A DNA stretch of 64,000 bases from Draconibacterium mangrovi (GCF_010586825.1 NZ_JAAAGB010000002.1:372001-436000); one strand, 5' to 3'. Counted from the first letter of the stretch, positions 37,553-46,036 are shown. The notes: generated by a model from the sequence alone, not told the origin. Numbers and translations: made by a program.

Positions 37553-37600
37553 AATTTTGGAGAGATTGCTTCTCTCGTTCCTCGCTCGCAATGACGATAT
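37553..37600. repeat. MITE-like dispersed repeat, inverted copy
   Basis: The complement of the AGATTGCTTCTCTCGTTCCT to GCAATGAC segment is the same family as the GTCATTGCGA to GAGAAGCAATCT elements at 37690 and 38728. Confidence 0.6.
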
Positions 37601-37664
37601 GTTGTAGTAAGATAGGGCAGCGGACAATGAATTAATTCATCACGGCACGATTCACTACTGTTCG

Positions 37665-37734
37665 CTGCCTTCTACCAATAATAAACAAGTCATTGCGATA
37701 CCGGTGAGTGAAACGAATCGGGAGAAGCAATCTT
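37665..37734. repeat. Dispersed repeat, copy B
   Basis: The segment with ACCAATAATAAACAAGTCAT and the following GAGAAGCAATCT recurs at 38702-38772 with almost no change. It overlaps the start of the second 106-base repeat, so the repeats are mosaic. Confidence 0.8.
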
Positions 37735-37825
37735 CTTAACGTTACATCAAAACCACCGACCGAACATTGCAGCTGTTTCCCCTCGCGAGGGGAAATGTCG
37801 ACAGACAAAGGGGTAGGGAAATTCA
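37720..37825. repeat. Direct repeat, 106 bases, copy 2
   Basis: Second copy of 37426-37531, in the same orientation. Confidence 0.85.
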
Positions 37826-37862
37826 AACGTCAATGGCTTGCACGCAATCTTCTTTTAAAAAA

Positions 37863-37980
37863 TGATGCCGGCGGCATCAAATGTTTATAGCCAATGTGGA
37901 TGGCGATTTATTCGACTCCCGCCGGAGTCGTACCTCCTGTTGAAATCCTTGACTACAAACATACAAATCCGCCGGATTTG
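37863..37980. repeat. Three successive GCCGG-centred palindromes
   Basis: Perfect palindromes or hairpins lie at 37863-37879 (TGATGCCGGCGGCATCA), 37913-37930 (CGACTCC, CGCC, GGAGTCG) and 37964-37980 (CAAATCCGCCGGATTTG). The arms differ but each centre is a C/G-rich CCGSCGG or CGCCGG. Together with the repeats upstream they fill the gap 37253-38111, in which no gene is supported. Confidence 0.75.
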
Positions 37981-38111
37981 GTTTTGCTTTTTAAGCATAA
38001 GATAGCTACATTTAAACCACTATAATTTAAACTGTTCAATTTTCGCCCTGAAATAATCACAACAATATACAACTTACTTTAAACCCGATTAAAAGCTCAA
38101 AACACTACACA

Positions 38112-38699
38112 ATGAAAAGATTTACATGGATCATTATTTCACTACTGGCTCTCATTAGTTGTAACAAATCCGATTGGCATGATAACTACGAAGAGTTAAA
38201 GTTGCAGTATAACGGAAAATATGAACTGCTGTCGTCTTATTCCGACGATGCTGTCGACCTGAATATGGATGGAATTTATTCCACAGATCTACCCGTTGAA
38301 AACCCGGAAATACAGAGAGCCCGTTTAGAAATAAAAATCATCGCAGAAGATCGAATGACGGAACCCGGTAAACACCTATTCGATGAAATGTGGCCGGTGG
38401 CGCACATTTCGTTGCCCAGGGGAGAGGTTTTCGATTCGACCCGTTATCACGAATCATACTCGATAATGTATGCCATGAAGATTATGCCGTGCTGGTGTGA
38501 ATTCGAAGATAATAACTCCATCATCGTACTGGGTGAACCAACCATCGATGAGTCAAGCGCATTAATCAGTTTCGAATCAATCGATATGGATGAAAATGAT
38601 ATTATAACGTTTGTTACCCTGCGGAAGCTATACACTATAGATGGATGGGTTGAAACCCGTATTACATCGAGATATAAACGCTATACCGACCGTACGTAA
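38112..38699 (+). CDS. Lipoprotein, function unknown
   Basis: This 195-residue protein has a lipoprotein signal (MKRFTWIIISLLALISCNKS, Cys17). The mature part is acidic and beta-rich in pattern (DDAVDLNMDGIYSTDL; LEIKIIAEDR; ENDIITFVTLRKLYT). A lipocalin-like or small binding fold is conceivable, but I do not recognise the family. It is surrounded by repeats on both sides and seems monocistronic. Confidence 0.65.
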   Translation: MKRFTWIIISLLALISCNKSDWHDNYEELKLQYNGKYELLSSYSDDAVDLNMDGIYSTDLPVENPEIQRARLEIKIIAEDRMTEPGKHLFDEMWPVAHISLPRGEVFDSTRYHESYSIMYAMKIMPCWCEFEDNNSIIVLGEPTIDESSALISFESIDMDENDIITFVTLRKLYTIDGWVETRITSRYKRYTDRT

Positions 38700-38701
38700 T
38701 C

Positions 38702-38772
38702 CGCTGCCATGTACCAATAATAAACAAGTCATTGCGATACCGGTGAGTGAAACGAATCGGGAGAAGCAATCT
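38702..38772. repeat. Dispersed repeat, copy C
   Basis: Near-identical to 37665-37734, about 1 kb away in the same orientation, flanking the lipoprotein gene together with that copy. Confidence 0.8.
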
Positions 38773-38984
38773 AATCCTCCGTCCCGAGACTGCAGTTAAA
38801 GCGGCAGGCAATTACTATTCGATCATTCCCTCAATAACCCAATCACTAATTCCCTCAGTCACTTAACAGATTAACCTATTGAACCATAACATTATTTTTC
38901 GTAACTTCTCGGAACCAAAAACAACACTTTTGTTTCAAACGTTTTTTACATATGCCCATTCTTCGAGTTTTTGCCTGCCTGTGG

Positions 38985-39110
38985 TAACTGAAAACTGCAG
39001 AATTGCTTTGCAAAAATGTATGTTTCCGCAGTTGGAAGGCCGCATTTGTAAACAAAAACACATCCTTCCGCATGCAGAAGGCACCACTTTTACGCAAAAA
39101 TGCCCTCTTC
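38985..39110. repeat. Short array with 42-base period (three units)
   Basis: Three related 42-base units run from about 38985. A5 tracts start at 39012, 39054 and 39096, exactly 42 apart, and CGCA starts units 2 and 3 at 39027 and 39069. Elements such as CTTCCGCATGCAGAAGGC resemble the complement of the array at 23090 (CTTGCACGGCTGCAGGAAGC). It is non-coding as far as I can judge. Confidence 0.6.
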
Positions 39111-39113
39111 CCC

Positions 39114-39216
39114 CCGCTCGCGCCGATTTCCAATCGGTGTGCAATTCGAAAGAATTGAAAAGAACAAACTTTCAGCCGCTGGCTGAGGTACGGATTACAA
39201 ATCCGCACCAGCAATT
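39114..39216. repeat. Palindrome-cluster repeat R1, copy 1
   Basis: Four short hairpins in a row: CCGATT/AATCGG, CAATTC/GAATTG, CAGC/GCTG and CGGATT/AATCCG. The whole block recurs at 41673-41786 with loop changes. The gap 38700-39297 contains only this, the short array, repeat copy C and the next terminator. Confidence 0.8.
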
Positions 39217-39246
39217 TAGCAGCAGCAAATCAAACACCATAAAACA

Positions 39247-39274
39247 AAAAAGCCGGCAAAACCGGCTTTCTTTA
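39247..39274. terminator. Terminator of the cupin gene
   Basis: AAAGCCGG (39249-39256), loop CAAAA, CCGGCTTT (39262-39269), with A/T runs on both flanks. On the minus strand it ends in T6 and lies just after the cupin stop. Confidence 0.85.
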
Positions 39275-39297
39275 ATTTATCTTGTTGCAAATACGGT

Positions 39298-39684
39298 TTA
39301 GCCTTTTACTTTCTCAATCATGTGATTAATTACATGGGTATGCTCGTGCTGAGGGCTAAACATAACAATTTCGGCATCTTCGTTCACCTTTACATTATGC
39401 CCTGATGGCCAGTAGAAAAGGTCTTTGGCCTTCACCGATTCCTCGACACCTTCGGCATCGGTGGTGGTAAGCACACCGCTAATTACGTAGCCCCAGTGCG
39501 GGCACTGGCACATATTTCCTTCGAGCCCCATAAAAAGCGGGGTAGTATCGACACCCGCTGAGAGACTAAAATACTCGCCGCTGATTTTACCTAAACCGGT
39601 TGCATCGCCAAAATCGGTTTGCTGACGAATTATCGCGCCAGGAATCTCCATTTTGACTTCAATGTCATCTTTTAAAACTTTCAT
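39298..39684 (-). CDS. Small cupin-domain protein
   Basis: This 128-residue single-cupin protein has a metal-site-like first motif (QCPHWGYVISGVL) and a later FYWPSGHNVKVNEDAEIVMF with PQHEHTH near the C-terminus. It may bind a metal and a small ligand; the function is not known. A good Shine-Dalgarno (AAGGAG, complement of 39692-39697) precedes the ATG, and a promoter-like site lies upstream. Confidence 0.8.
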   Translation of the reverse strand: MKVLKDDIEVKMEIPGAIIRQQTDFGDATGLGKISGEYFSLSAGVDTTPLFMGLEGNMCQCPHWGYVISGVLTTTDAEGVEESVKAKDLFYWPSGHNVKVNEDAEIVMFSPQHEHTHVINHMIEKVKG

Positions 39685-39725
39685 AATTGTTTCTCCTTGT
39701 TAGTTGGGATGAACTATCCGCTTCG

Positions 39726-39755
39726 GAAAGATATTGCTGCATCCGTTTCAGTCAA
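39726..39755 (-). promoter_or_regulatory. Candidate promoter of the cupin gene
   Basis: The minus strand reads TTG (complement of 39753-39755), exactly 19 bases, then TATCTTTC (complement of 39726-39733), one base from TAnnTTTG. It is 41 bases upstream of the start. Confidence 0.5.
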
Positions 39756-39870
39756 TACCGGACTAGTATAACAGAGAACATGAAATAAGGACAATTGTTC
39801 GTTTTGCATCAGCGAGTAAGCCGATCGTAACACAGGGAGGGAATAAAAGGGGATGGGTGAGATTGCTTCT

Positions 39871-39969
39871 CCGTCAGCTGACGGAAGGCACAATCAGCGT
39901 GAGTCAATAAATTCTGAAACAGATTTTGCTACTGATTTTCATTTGACTTCATAAAAAAAAGCCGGTAAA
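39871..39969. repeat. Repeat R2, copy 1
   Basis: The block from CCGTCAGCTGACGG to AAAAAAAAGCCGGTAAA recurs at 41842-41962. It contains the perfect palindrome CCGTCAGCTGACGG. Apart from it, the cupin promoter and a repeat fragment (GAGATTGCTTCTCCG, 39859), the gap 39685-40173 shows nothing I can assign. Confidence 0.85.
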
Positions 39970-40173
39970 CTATAATACTGAAAGGATAAGCGATACATAT
40001 GATTTATTTTTATATGTTACATTTGTTACTGCAGGTGCCGATTGATAATCAGTGCCCTGGTTGCAAGAACAGCTCAATAGTAACATTAAATATAATCTTC
40101 CAAGGAGCCAAGCTGAAGACGACCGTTTGAAAAACATAGAACTAATATTATTAATTGAATAACCGATAAAACA

Positions 40174-41628
40174 ATGAAAAAATTAAAATTCATTTTCCTG
40201 TTAACACTAAGTAGCCTGCTGTTTTTGCCCTCGATGTATGCCGAGGTAAAACTTCCGGCAATAGTGTCGTCGAATATGGTTTTGCAACGTAACACCACCG
40301 TTGAACTTTGGGGCTGGGCCGATGCCAACGAAAAAATTACCATTGAAGCCTCGTGGTTAGACAAAGCCATAAACCTTGAAGCCGATAACAATGGCGACTG
40401 GCGTTTGGAGGTAAAAACAACCGACAGCAAAGCACCTCAAACGATAAAAATAAAAAGTAAAACCTCGGATATTACTTTGGAAAATGTCCTGTTTGGCGAA
40501 GTGTGGTTGTGCTCGGGACAATCGAACATGCAGCAGCCTGTAAAGGGCTATGACGGGCAACCTACATTTGGTTCGGTAAATGCCATCGCAAAGTCGGCCA
40601 ACCCCAATCTACGTTTATTTACCGTAGACCGTATTGGCTCGAAAACGCCTTTGCAGGATGTGGAAAAATACAGCGCATGGCAGGAGGCAAGTCCCGCAAA
40701 CGTAGCAGGTTTTAGTGCTGTGGCCTATTTCTTTGGGCAGCAGCTTCAGGAAATTCTGGATGTTCCGGTAGGAATGATACACACCTCGTGGGGCGGTAGT
40801 TCTGTTCAGGCCTGGATAAGCAAAGAGGAGATAAGCAAATACCAGGAAGTAAACCTTGACGATGTGGATATTACAAAGGGAACCAATCAGATTCCTACTG
40901 CCTTGTTTAATTCGATGATCAACCCGTTGATTCCTTACACCATTAAAGGTGCATTGTGGTACCAGGGAGAATCGAACCGTGGCGAACCGGAGAACTATAA
41001 GACGCTTTTTCCGGCCATGGTAAAAGATTGGCGCACGCGCTGGGGAATTGGCGATTTCCCGTTTTACTACGCACAAATTGCGCCGTATATGTATGGCGAC
41101 AACGAAGTGTTTCAGCATGCGAATAATTCAGCTTTTATACGCGAAACGCAGTTGCAGTGCCTCGATCTGATTCCGAATTCGGGCATTGCCATTACTATGG
41201 ATATTGGCGACGATTATTGTATTCATCCTCCGAAAAAGAAAGAGGTGGCGGATCGTTTGCTTTACAATGCGCTAAACCAGACTTACGGGTTTGAAAGCGT
41301 GGATTATGCTGCTCCGATTTTTGAAAGCCAGGAAGCAAAAGACGGTGGTTTGATTTTGAAATTTAAAAACGCAGAATCCGGACTTTTTGCTTACGAAAAG
41401 CTGGAAGGCTTTGAAATTGCCGGAGAAGATAAAGTGTTTTATCCGGCTGAAGCGGAAATTATCAACCGCAAAAACCTTTTGGTAAAAAGCAACAAAGTAG
41501 CAAACCCTGTTGCCGTGAGATATGCCTGGCGTAACTGGATTGTTGGAACACTTTATGATGCCAATCTTTTGCCGGCTTCATCGTTCAGAACTGATAACTG
41601 GGACGATGCCACCCGTGCAGTAGAATAA
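40174..41628 (+). CDS. Secreted sialate O-acetylesterase-family (SASA) esterase
   Basis: This 484-residue protein has a signal peptide (MKKLKFIFLLTLSSLLFLPS, cut near MYA). It has a GQSN block with the probable nucleophile Ser117 (WLCSGQSNMQQPV), the WYQGESNRGEPENY segment, and GDDYCIHPPKKKEVADRLL with His351 and a nearby Asp, completing an SGNH-type catalytic set. Family members remove acetyl groups from sialic acids or from hemicellulose sugars. It sits between the R2 repeats. Confidence 0.9.
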   Translation: MKKLKFIFLLTLSSLLFLPSMYAEVKLPAIVSSNMVLQRNTTVELWGWADANEKITIEASWLDKAINLEADNNGDWRLEVKTTDSKAPQTIKIKSKTSDITLENVLFGEVWLCSGQSNMQQPVKGYDGQPTFGSVNAIAKSANPNLRLFTVDRIGSKTPLQDVEKYSAWQEASPANVAGFSAVAYFFGQQLQEILDVPVGMIHTSWGGSSVQAWISKEEISKYQEVNLDDVDITKGTNQIPTALFNSMINPLIPYTIKGALWYQGESNRGEPENYKTLFPAMVKDWRTRWGIGDFPFYYAQIAPYMYGDNEVFQHANNSAFIRETQLQCLDLIPNSGIAITMDIGDDYCIHPPKKKEVADRLLYNALNQTYGFESVDYAAPIFESQEAKDGGLILKFKNAESGLFAYEKLEGFEIAGEDKVFYPAEAEIINRKNLLVKSNKVANPVAVRYAWRNWIVGTLYDANLLPASSFRTDNWDDATRAVE

Positions 41629-41672
41629 TAAAATAGTTGCTGACAGAACTTTGTAGAAGAAACTATAAAAAC

Positions 41673-41786
41673 GCCCGCTCGCGCCGATTTGTAATCGGTG
41701 TGCAATTCGGTAGAATTGAAAAGAACAAACTTTCAGTCTCTGGCTGAGGTACGGATTACATCCCGAAGCTTCGGGACGCACCAGCA
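41673..41786. repeat. Palindrome-cluster repeat R1, copy 2
   Basis: Same hairpin series as 39114-39216, but the last hairpin contains an inserted 16-base perfect palindrome TCCCGAAGCTTCGGGA (41761-41776). Confidence 0.85.
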
Positions 41787-41841
41787 GCTTAGTAGTCGCG
41801 AATATGCAAGTAAAGCAATCTTTCAGCTAACTCTCCCTTAT

Positions 41842-41962
41842 CCGTCAGCTGACGGAAGGGACGATTGTCCGCCAGCTGGCGGACAATCAGGGTGAGTCAA
41901 TAAATTCTGAAGCAGATTTTGCTACTGATTTTCATTTGACTTCATAAAAAAAAGCCGGCAAA
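41842..41962. repeat. Repeat R2, copy 2
   Basis: Same as 39871-39969, but with an extra 26-base perfect palindrome at 41863-41888 (arms GATTGTCCGCCAG and its complement). R1 copy 2 and R2 copy 2 fill most of the gap 41629-41992. Confidence 0.85.
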
Positions 41963-41978
41963 ACCGGCTTTTTTATTA
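41946..41978. terminator. Bidirectional terminator between the esterase and citrate synthase genes
   Basis: AAAAGCCGG, loop CAAAA, CCGGCTTTT with T6 and A8 flanks. It serves the convergent esterase and citrate synthase genes and overlaps the end of repeat R2. Confidence 0.9.
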
Positions 41979-41992
41979 TATCGTTGCAATGA

Positions 41993-43312
41993 TTAGCAAT
42001 CTGATCCTTTTCCTTCAGCTTGTTCTTTAAACCAGCTAAGCGGGTGCGAAGTTGGGCGCTCGATCGGCATACCGTAAATACGGTCGTTAACCAACGATGC
42101 CAGTACTCCCAATGCACGCGATACACCAAACATTACGGTGTAGAAGGTGTATTCCTTAATTCCGTAGTGATACAGCAACGAACCACTGTAAGCATCAACG
42201 TTAGGCCATGGATTTTTAATTTTTCCAACCGAACCCAAAATTGGAGGAACAACGCGGTACAACTGGTTTGCCAGGTTCACCATTTTGTCGTCTTTAATGT
42301 ACTTGTTGGCAAATTCCTGTTGTGCGGTAAAACGTGGGTCGGTTTTACGCAATACAGCGTGTCCGTATCCCGGAATTACGCGGCCGCTCTCCAGTGTATG
42401 TTTACAGTATTCGGCCACCTGCTCGTCGGTAGGTGTATCGGTATCCAGTTCCTCGATCATTTCAAATATCCAGAAAATAACATCCTGGTTTGCCAGTCCG
42501 TGTAATGGTCCGGCCAAACCGGTCATTGCAGCAGCGTAGCAGTAGTATGGATTACTTAGTGCAGTACCTACCAGGTGTGCGGTGTGTGCCGATACGTTTC
42601 CACCTTCGTGGTCGGCGTGAATGATCATGTACAAACGGAACAAACGGCGAACTTCTTCCGAATCGTGCCCCATCATATGCGCCAGGTTACCTGCCCAGTC
42701 TAAACGTGGATTTGGTTCAATGTGGTCGCTGTTAAAGAACTGGCGACGGTAGATATAAGCTGCAATACGTGGTAAACGTGCAATCAGGTTCATTACGTCT
42801 TCGTAAGTGGCATCCCAGAAATATTTTTTATTTACACCAGCACGGTATGCTTTCTGGAAAGACGACTCGGTTGCCATTGAAAGGATCGCAGCGCTGAACT
42901 GTGTCATTGGCTTCGATGTTTTTGGCATTGCATCAATTACGTCGAAAGTATGCTGAGGTACGTGTGCACGTGTTGCCAGGTCTCTCGACAGGTTCAGTGC
43001 ATCTTCCTGCGACGGGATCTCGCCGATAAGCATCAGGTAAAGCAGTCCTTCAGGGATTGGCTCACCATCGGGATTTATTTTTGGCAGTTTCTCGCGCAAT
43101 TCAGGAATTGAATAACCTTTAAAACGGATTCCCTCTTCGGGATCGAGTTTTGAAGTGTCGGTAACCAGCAAAGGGATACCTTTCATTCCGGTTAATACTT
43201 GCCCGAGGGTTACTTGTCCGAGTACCACATCGGCATGTTCACTTTTGAGTCTTTGGAACTCCTTAGCGCACTTATTCGCTTTCTGGTAAAATCTGTACTT
43301 AATGTATTCCAT
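41993..43312 (-). CDS. gltA: Citrate synthase, mitochondrial-like type
   Basis: This 439-residue enzyme condenses oxaloacetate and acetyl-CoA into citrate. It resembles mitochondrial citrate synthase more than the hexameric E. coli type: GPLHGLANQDV, PGYGHAVLRKTDPRF, KNPWPNVDAYSG and FGVSRALGVLASL. The catalytic set is His271, His318 and Asp373, almost the pig numbering (274, 320, 375). It is the last gene of the aconitase-IDH-IDH-citrate synthase block, 25 bases after the IDH gene. Confidence 0.96.
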   Translation of the reverse strand: MEYIKYRFYQKANKCAKEFQRLKSEHADVVLGQVTLGQVLTGMKGIPLLVTDTSKLDPEEGIRFKGYSIPELREKLPKINPDGEPIPEGLLYLMLIGEIPSQEDALNLSRDLATRAHVPQHTFDVIDAMPKTSKPMTQFSAAILSMATESSFQKAYRAGVNKKYFWDATYEDVMNLIARLPRIAAYIYRRQFFNSDHIEPNPRLDWAGNLAHMMGHDSEEVRRLFRLYMIIHADHEGGNVSAHTAHLVGTALSNPYYCYAAAMTGLAGPLHGLANQDVIFWIFEMIEELDTDTPTDEQVAEYCKHTLESGRVIPGYGHAVLRKTDPRFTAQQEFANKYIKDDKMVNLANQLYRVVPPILGSVGKIKNPWPNVDAYSGSLLYHYGIKEYTFYTVMFGVSRALGVLASLVNDRIYGMPIERPTSHPLSWFKEQAEGKGSDC

Positions 43313-43337
43313 CTGTTATTGGTATTGATTTATTTAA

Positions 43338-44603
43338 TTAATGCATATTTCGGATTATGGCATCGGCAAATTCAGAAGTTGTTAGCAGTGTTGCTCCTTC
43401 CATTTGCGCATGCAGATCGCTGGTTACTTTACGTTTTGCAAATACGTGTTCCATTGCATCGTAAACGTGCTCAGCTGCATCGTTCCATCCCATATATTCC
43501 AACATCATAACAGCCGACAGGATCAGTGATCCCGGGTTGGCTTTACCGGTTCCGGCAATATTTGGTGCCGTACCGTGAGTAGCTTCAAAAATGGCATACC
43601 CACTTTGGTAGTTGATATTTGCTCCCGGCGAAATTCCAATTCCACCCACCATTGCTGCCAGCTGATCCGACACGTAATCGCCGTTCAGGTTCATGGTAGC
43701 AATTACCGAGTGGTCCCACGGGTGCAACAACGACTCTTGTAAAAAGGCATCGGTAATACAATCTTTAACGATCACTTTTCCGGCTTTTCGGGCTTCGTCG
43801 AGTGCTTTTTTGGCATCCAGTTCGCCTTTGTCCTTTTTCAGGGTTTCATATTGTCGCCAGGTAAAAGTCTGTTCGGCAAATTCAGTTTCTGCCAAATCGT
43901 AGCTCCAGTTTTTAAAGGCTCCCTCGGTAAATTTCATAATGTTTCCTTTATGAACGATGGTAACCGATGGCAACTGGCGATCGATGGCATATTCAATAGC
44001 CGCACGTGTTAAACGCTCCGATCCGTCTTTTGAAATGGGCTTTACACCAAACGACGACGACTCGGGGAAACGAATCTTATCGACGCCCATTTCGTTGATC
44101 AGGAAATCGCGAAACTTTTTGGTTTCTTCTTCACCCATCATGTATTCGATACCGGCATAAATGTCTTCGGTGTTTTCGCGGAAAATGTGCATGTCCACCA
44201 TCGACGGGTAACGAATAGGCGAGGGCACACCTTTAAACCATCGCACCGGGCGCACGCAAACGTACAAATCGAGCGTTTGGCGCAAGGCCACGTTCAACGA
44301 ACGTATTCCGCCACCAACGGGTGTTTGCAGCGGGCCTTTTATACCGATGAGGTATTCTTTAAACGCTTCGATGGTTTCGTCGGGCAGGTAACTTCCGGTT
44401 TCGTGGTAGGCTTTTTCGCCGGCCAGCACTTCTTTCCATGTAATCTTTTTGGTGTCGCCGTAGGCTTTAGCCACAGCAGCATCGATTACACGTTGCGAAG
44501 GCAGGCTGATATCCTTTCCGATTCCGTCGCCCTCGATATAAGGAATGGTCGGATAATCCGGCACTACCAACTTCCCGTTAATTATTTTGGTTTTTTCTGT
44601 CAT
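43338..44603 (-). CDS. icd: Isocitrate dehydrogenase, E. coli-type fold, predicted NAD-dependent
   Basis: This 421-residue protein aligns with E. coli Icd, including the [15 protein letters not shown] loop [35 protein letters not shown] and [13 protein letters not shown]. All five residues that give E. coli Icd its NADP preference are changed here: Lys344 to Asn, Tyr345 to Ile, Val351 to Ala, Tyr391 to Ser and Arg395 to Ala (E. coli numbering). Ile and Ala at 345 and 351 are those of NAD-linked members, so NAD use is predicted. It converts isocitrate to 2-oxoglutarate. A second, unrelated-type IDH lies upstream. Confidence 0.93.
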   Translation of the reverse strand: MTEKTKIINGKLVVPDYPTIPYIEGDGIGKDISLPSQRVIDAAVAKAYGDTKKITWKEVLAGEKAYHETGSYLPDETIEAFKEYLIGIKGPLQTPVGGGIRSLNVALRQTLDLYVCVRPVRWFKGVPSPIRYPSMVDMHIFRENTEDIYAGIEYMMGEEETKKFRDFLINEMGVDKIRFPESSSFGVKPISKDGSERLTRAAIEYAIDRQLPSVTIVHKGNIMKFTEGAFKNWSYDLAETEFAEQTFTWRQYETLKKDKGELDAKKALDEARKAGKVIVKDCITDAFLQESLLHPWDHSVIATMNLNGDYVSDQLAAMVGGIGISPGANINYQSGYAIFEATHGTAPNIAGTGKANPGSLILSAVMMLEYMGWNDAAEHVYDAMEHVFAKRKVTSDLHAQMEGATLLTTSEFADAIIRNMH

Positions 44604-44617
44604 ATTTTTTCTTTCAT

Positions 44618-44702
44618 TGTCATTTCGAAGGAGGTAACGACTGAGAAATCTGTAGCTTCAAAGCGTTATTGAAACAGATTTCTCTCTGCGTTCGAAATGA
44701 CA
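44618..44702. repeat. MITE-like palindromic repeat between the two IDH genes
   Basis: Perfect 12-base inverted ends TGTCATTTCGAA (44618-44629) and TTCGAAATGACA (44691-44702), with further pairing inside (GAGAAATCTGT with ACAGATTTCTC). It is the same family as 24871-25006. It ends at the stop of the upstream IDH gene and could fold as a long hairpin in the transcript. Confidence 0.85.
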
Positions 44703-44703
44703 G

Positions 44704-45930
44704 TTAATTTAACTTGGCTTGTAAGTTTTCGTCCAACGCTTCCAGAAACTGCTCTGTTGTTAAATAATGCACTTCCTGAAGTTCTTTACCGTGAATGATC
44801 AAGGCCAGGTCTTTGGTCATTTTACCTGATTCTACGGTTTCAATACAAACCTGTTCCAATGCATGCGAAAAATTGATCAAATCCTGGTTGTCATCCAGTT
44901 TTCCGCGGAATGCCAAACCTCGTGTCCATGCAAAAATTGATGCAATCGGATTCGTTGATGTTGGTTTTCCCTGCTGGTGCTGACGGAAGTGGCGTGTTAC
45001 CGTTCCGTGAGCTGCTTCGGCTTCCATGGTCTTCCCGTCGGGAGTAACCAGTGTTGATGTCATTAATCCCAGCGAACCAAAACCTTGTGCTACGGTATCG
45101 CTTTGTACATCGCCATCGTAGTTTTTACAAGCCCAAACAAATCCGCCTTCCCACTTCAGGGCTGCGGCTACCATATCGTCGATCAAACGGTGTTCGTACC
45201 AAATTCCTTTGGCTTCGAATTTTTCGCGGTAATCGTTTTCGTAAACCATCTGGAAAAGGTCTTTAAACCGACCGTCGTAGGCTTTTAAGATAGTATTTTT
45301 AGTCGACATGTACAAAGGCCATCCTTTGTCAAGCGCTTGATTCATACACGAATGAGCAAACCCGATAATCGACTCGTCGGTGTTGTACATAGCCATTGCC
45401 AGTCCGTTGCCTTGGAAATCGAAAACTTCGTGCGAAACAGGTTCGCTGCCGTCTTCAGGTGTAAAAGTGATGGTTAACTTACCTTTTCCTTTGGTAAGGA
45501 AATCGGTAGCACGGTACTGATCACCAAAAGCGTGACGACCGATGCAAATTGGCATTTTCCAACCCGGTACCAAACGCGGAATGTTCGAAATCATGATTGG
45601 CTCGCGGAAAACCGTTCCACCCAAAATGTTACGGATAGTACCATTTGGCGACTTCCACATTTTTTTCAGGCCGAATTCTTCCACACGAACTTCGTCGGGA
45701 GTGATTGTGGCACATTTTACACCAACACCATATTTCTGTATGGCGTGGGCTGCGTCTATTGTAATTTGGTCGTCGGTGGCATCGCGGCTTTCCATTCCCA
45801 AATCGTAATATTTCAAATCGATATCAAGATAGGGAAGAATGAGTTTTTGTTTGATGAAATCCCAAATTACCCGGGTCATTTCATCACCGTCGAGCTCGAC
45901 AACCGGATTTTGTACTTTGATTTTTTGCAT
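44704..45930 (-). CDS. icd: Isocitrate dehydrogenase, eukaryotic-like NADP type
   Basis: This 408-residue enzyme matches the dimeric, eukaryote-like IDH subfamily: [45 protein letters not shown] and [19 protein letters not shown]. The TVTRHFR segment binds the 2-prime phosphate of NADP in this subfamily, so NADP use is predicted. With the adjacent NAD-type enzyme it gives two routes from isocitrate to 2-oxoglutarate. It follows aconitase with a 106-base spacer. Confidence 0.95.
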   Translation of the reverse strand: MQKIKVQNPVVELDGDEMTRVIWDFIKQKLILPYLDIDLKYYDLGMESRDATDDQITIDAAHAIQKYGVGVKCATITPDEVRVEEFGLKKMWKSPNGTIRNILGGTVFREPIMISNIPRLVPGWKMPICIGRHAFGDQYRATDFLTKGKGKLTITFTPEDGSEPVSHEVFDFQGNGLAMAMYNTDESIIGFAHSCMNQALDKGWPLYMSTKNTILKAYDGRFKDLFQMVYENDYREKFEAKGIWYEHRLIDDMVAAALKWEGGFVWACKNYDGDVQSDTVAQGFGSLGLMTSTLVTPDGKTMEAEAAHGTVTRHFRQHQQGKPTSTNPIASIFAWTRGLAFRGKLDDNQDLINFSHALEQVCIETVESGKMTKDLALIIHGKELQEVHYLTTEQFLEALDENLQAKLN

Positions 45931-45974
45931 GGTCCTAATTAATTAATTTACTGGTTATAATAAAATGAAGATAG

Positions 45975-46031
45975 CTCGTAAAGGCGCAGAGACGCCAAGT
46001 TTAATTCTTAGCGCCTTCGCGGCTTTGCGAG
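45975..46031. repeat. Imperfect palindrome between aconitase and IDH genes
   Basis: The left side CTCGTAAAGGCGCAGAGACGCC and the right side AGCGCCTTCGCGGCTTTGCGAG are near-complementary. The form (AAGGCGCAGAGACGC) is of a dispersed repeat seen widely in bacteria. It may act as an intercistronic hairpin. Confidence 0.65.
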
Positions 46032-46036
46032 ATTTC

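Noticed and set aside
38876-39214. 112-codon minus-strand frame across the R1 repeat and the short array
   Set aside because: It translates repeats that recur in non-coding positions; no signal, motif or ribosome site supports it.
44187-44672. 161-codon plus-strand frame opposite the IDH gene
   Set aside because: It is antisense to a well-supported isocitrate dehydrogenase and runs into the palindromic repeat.
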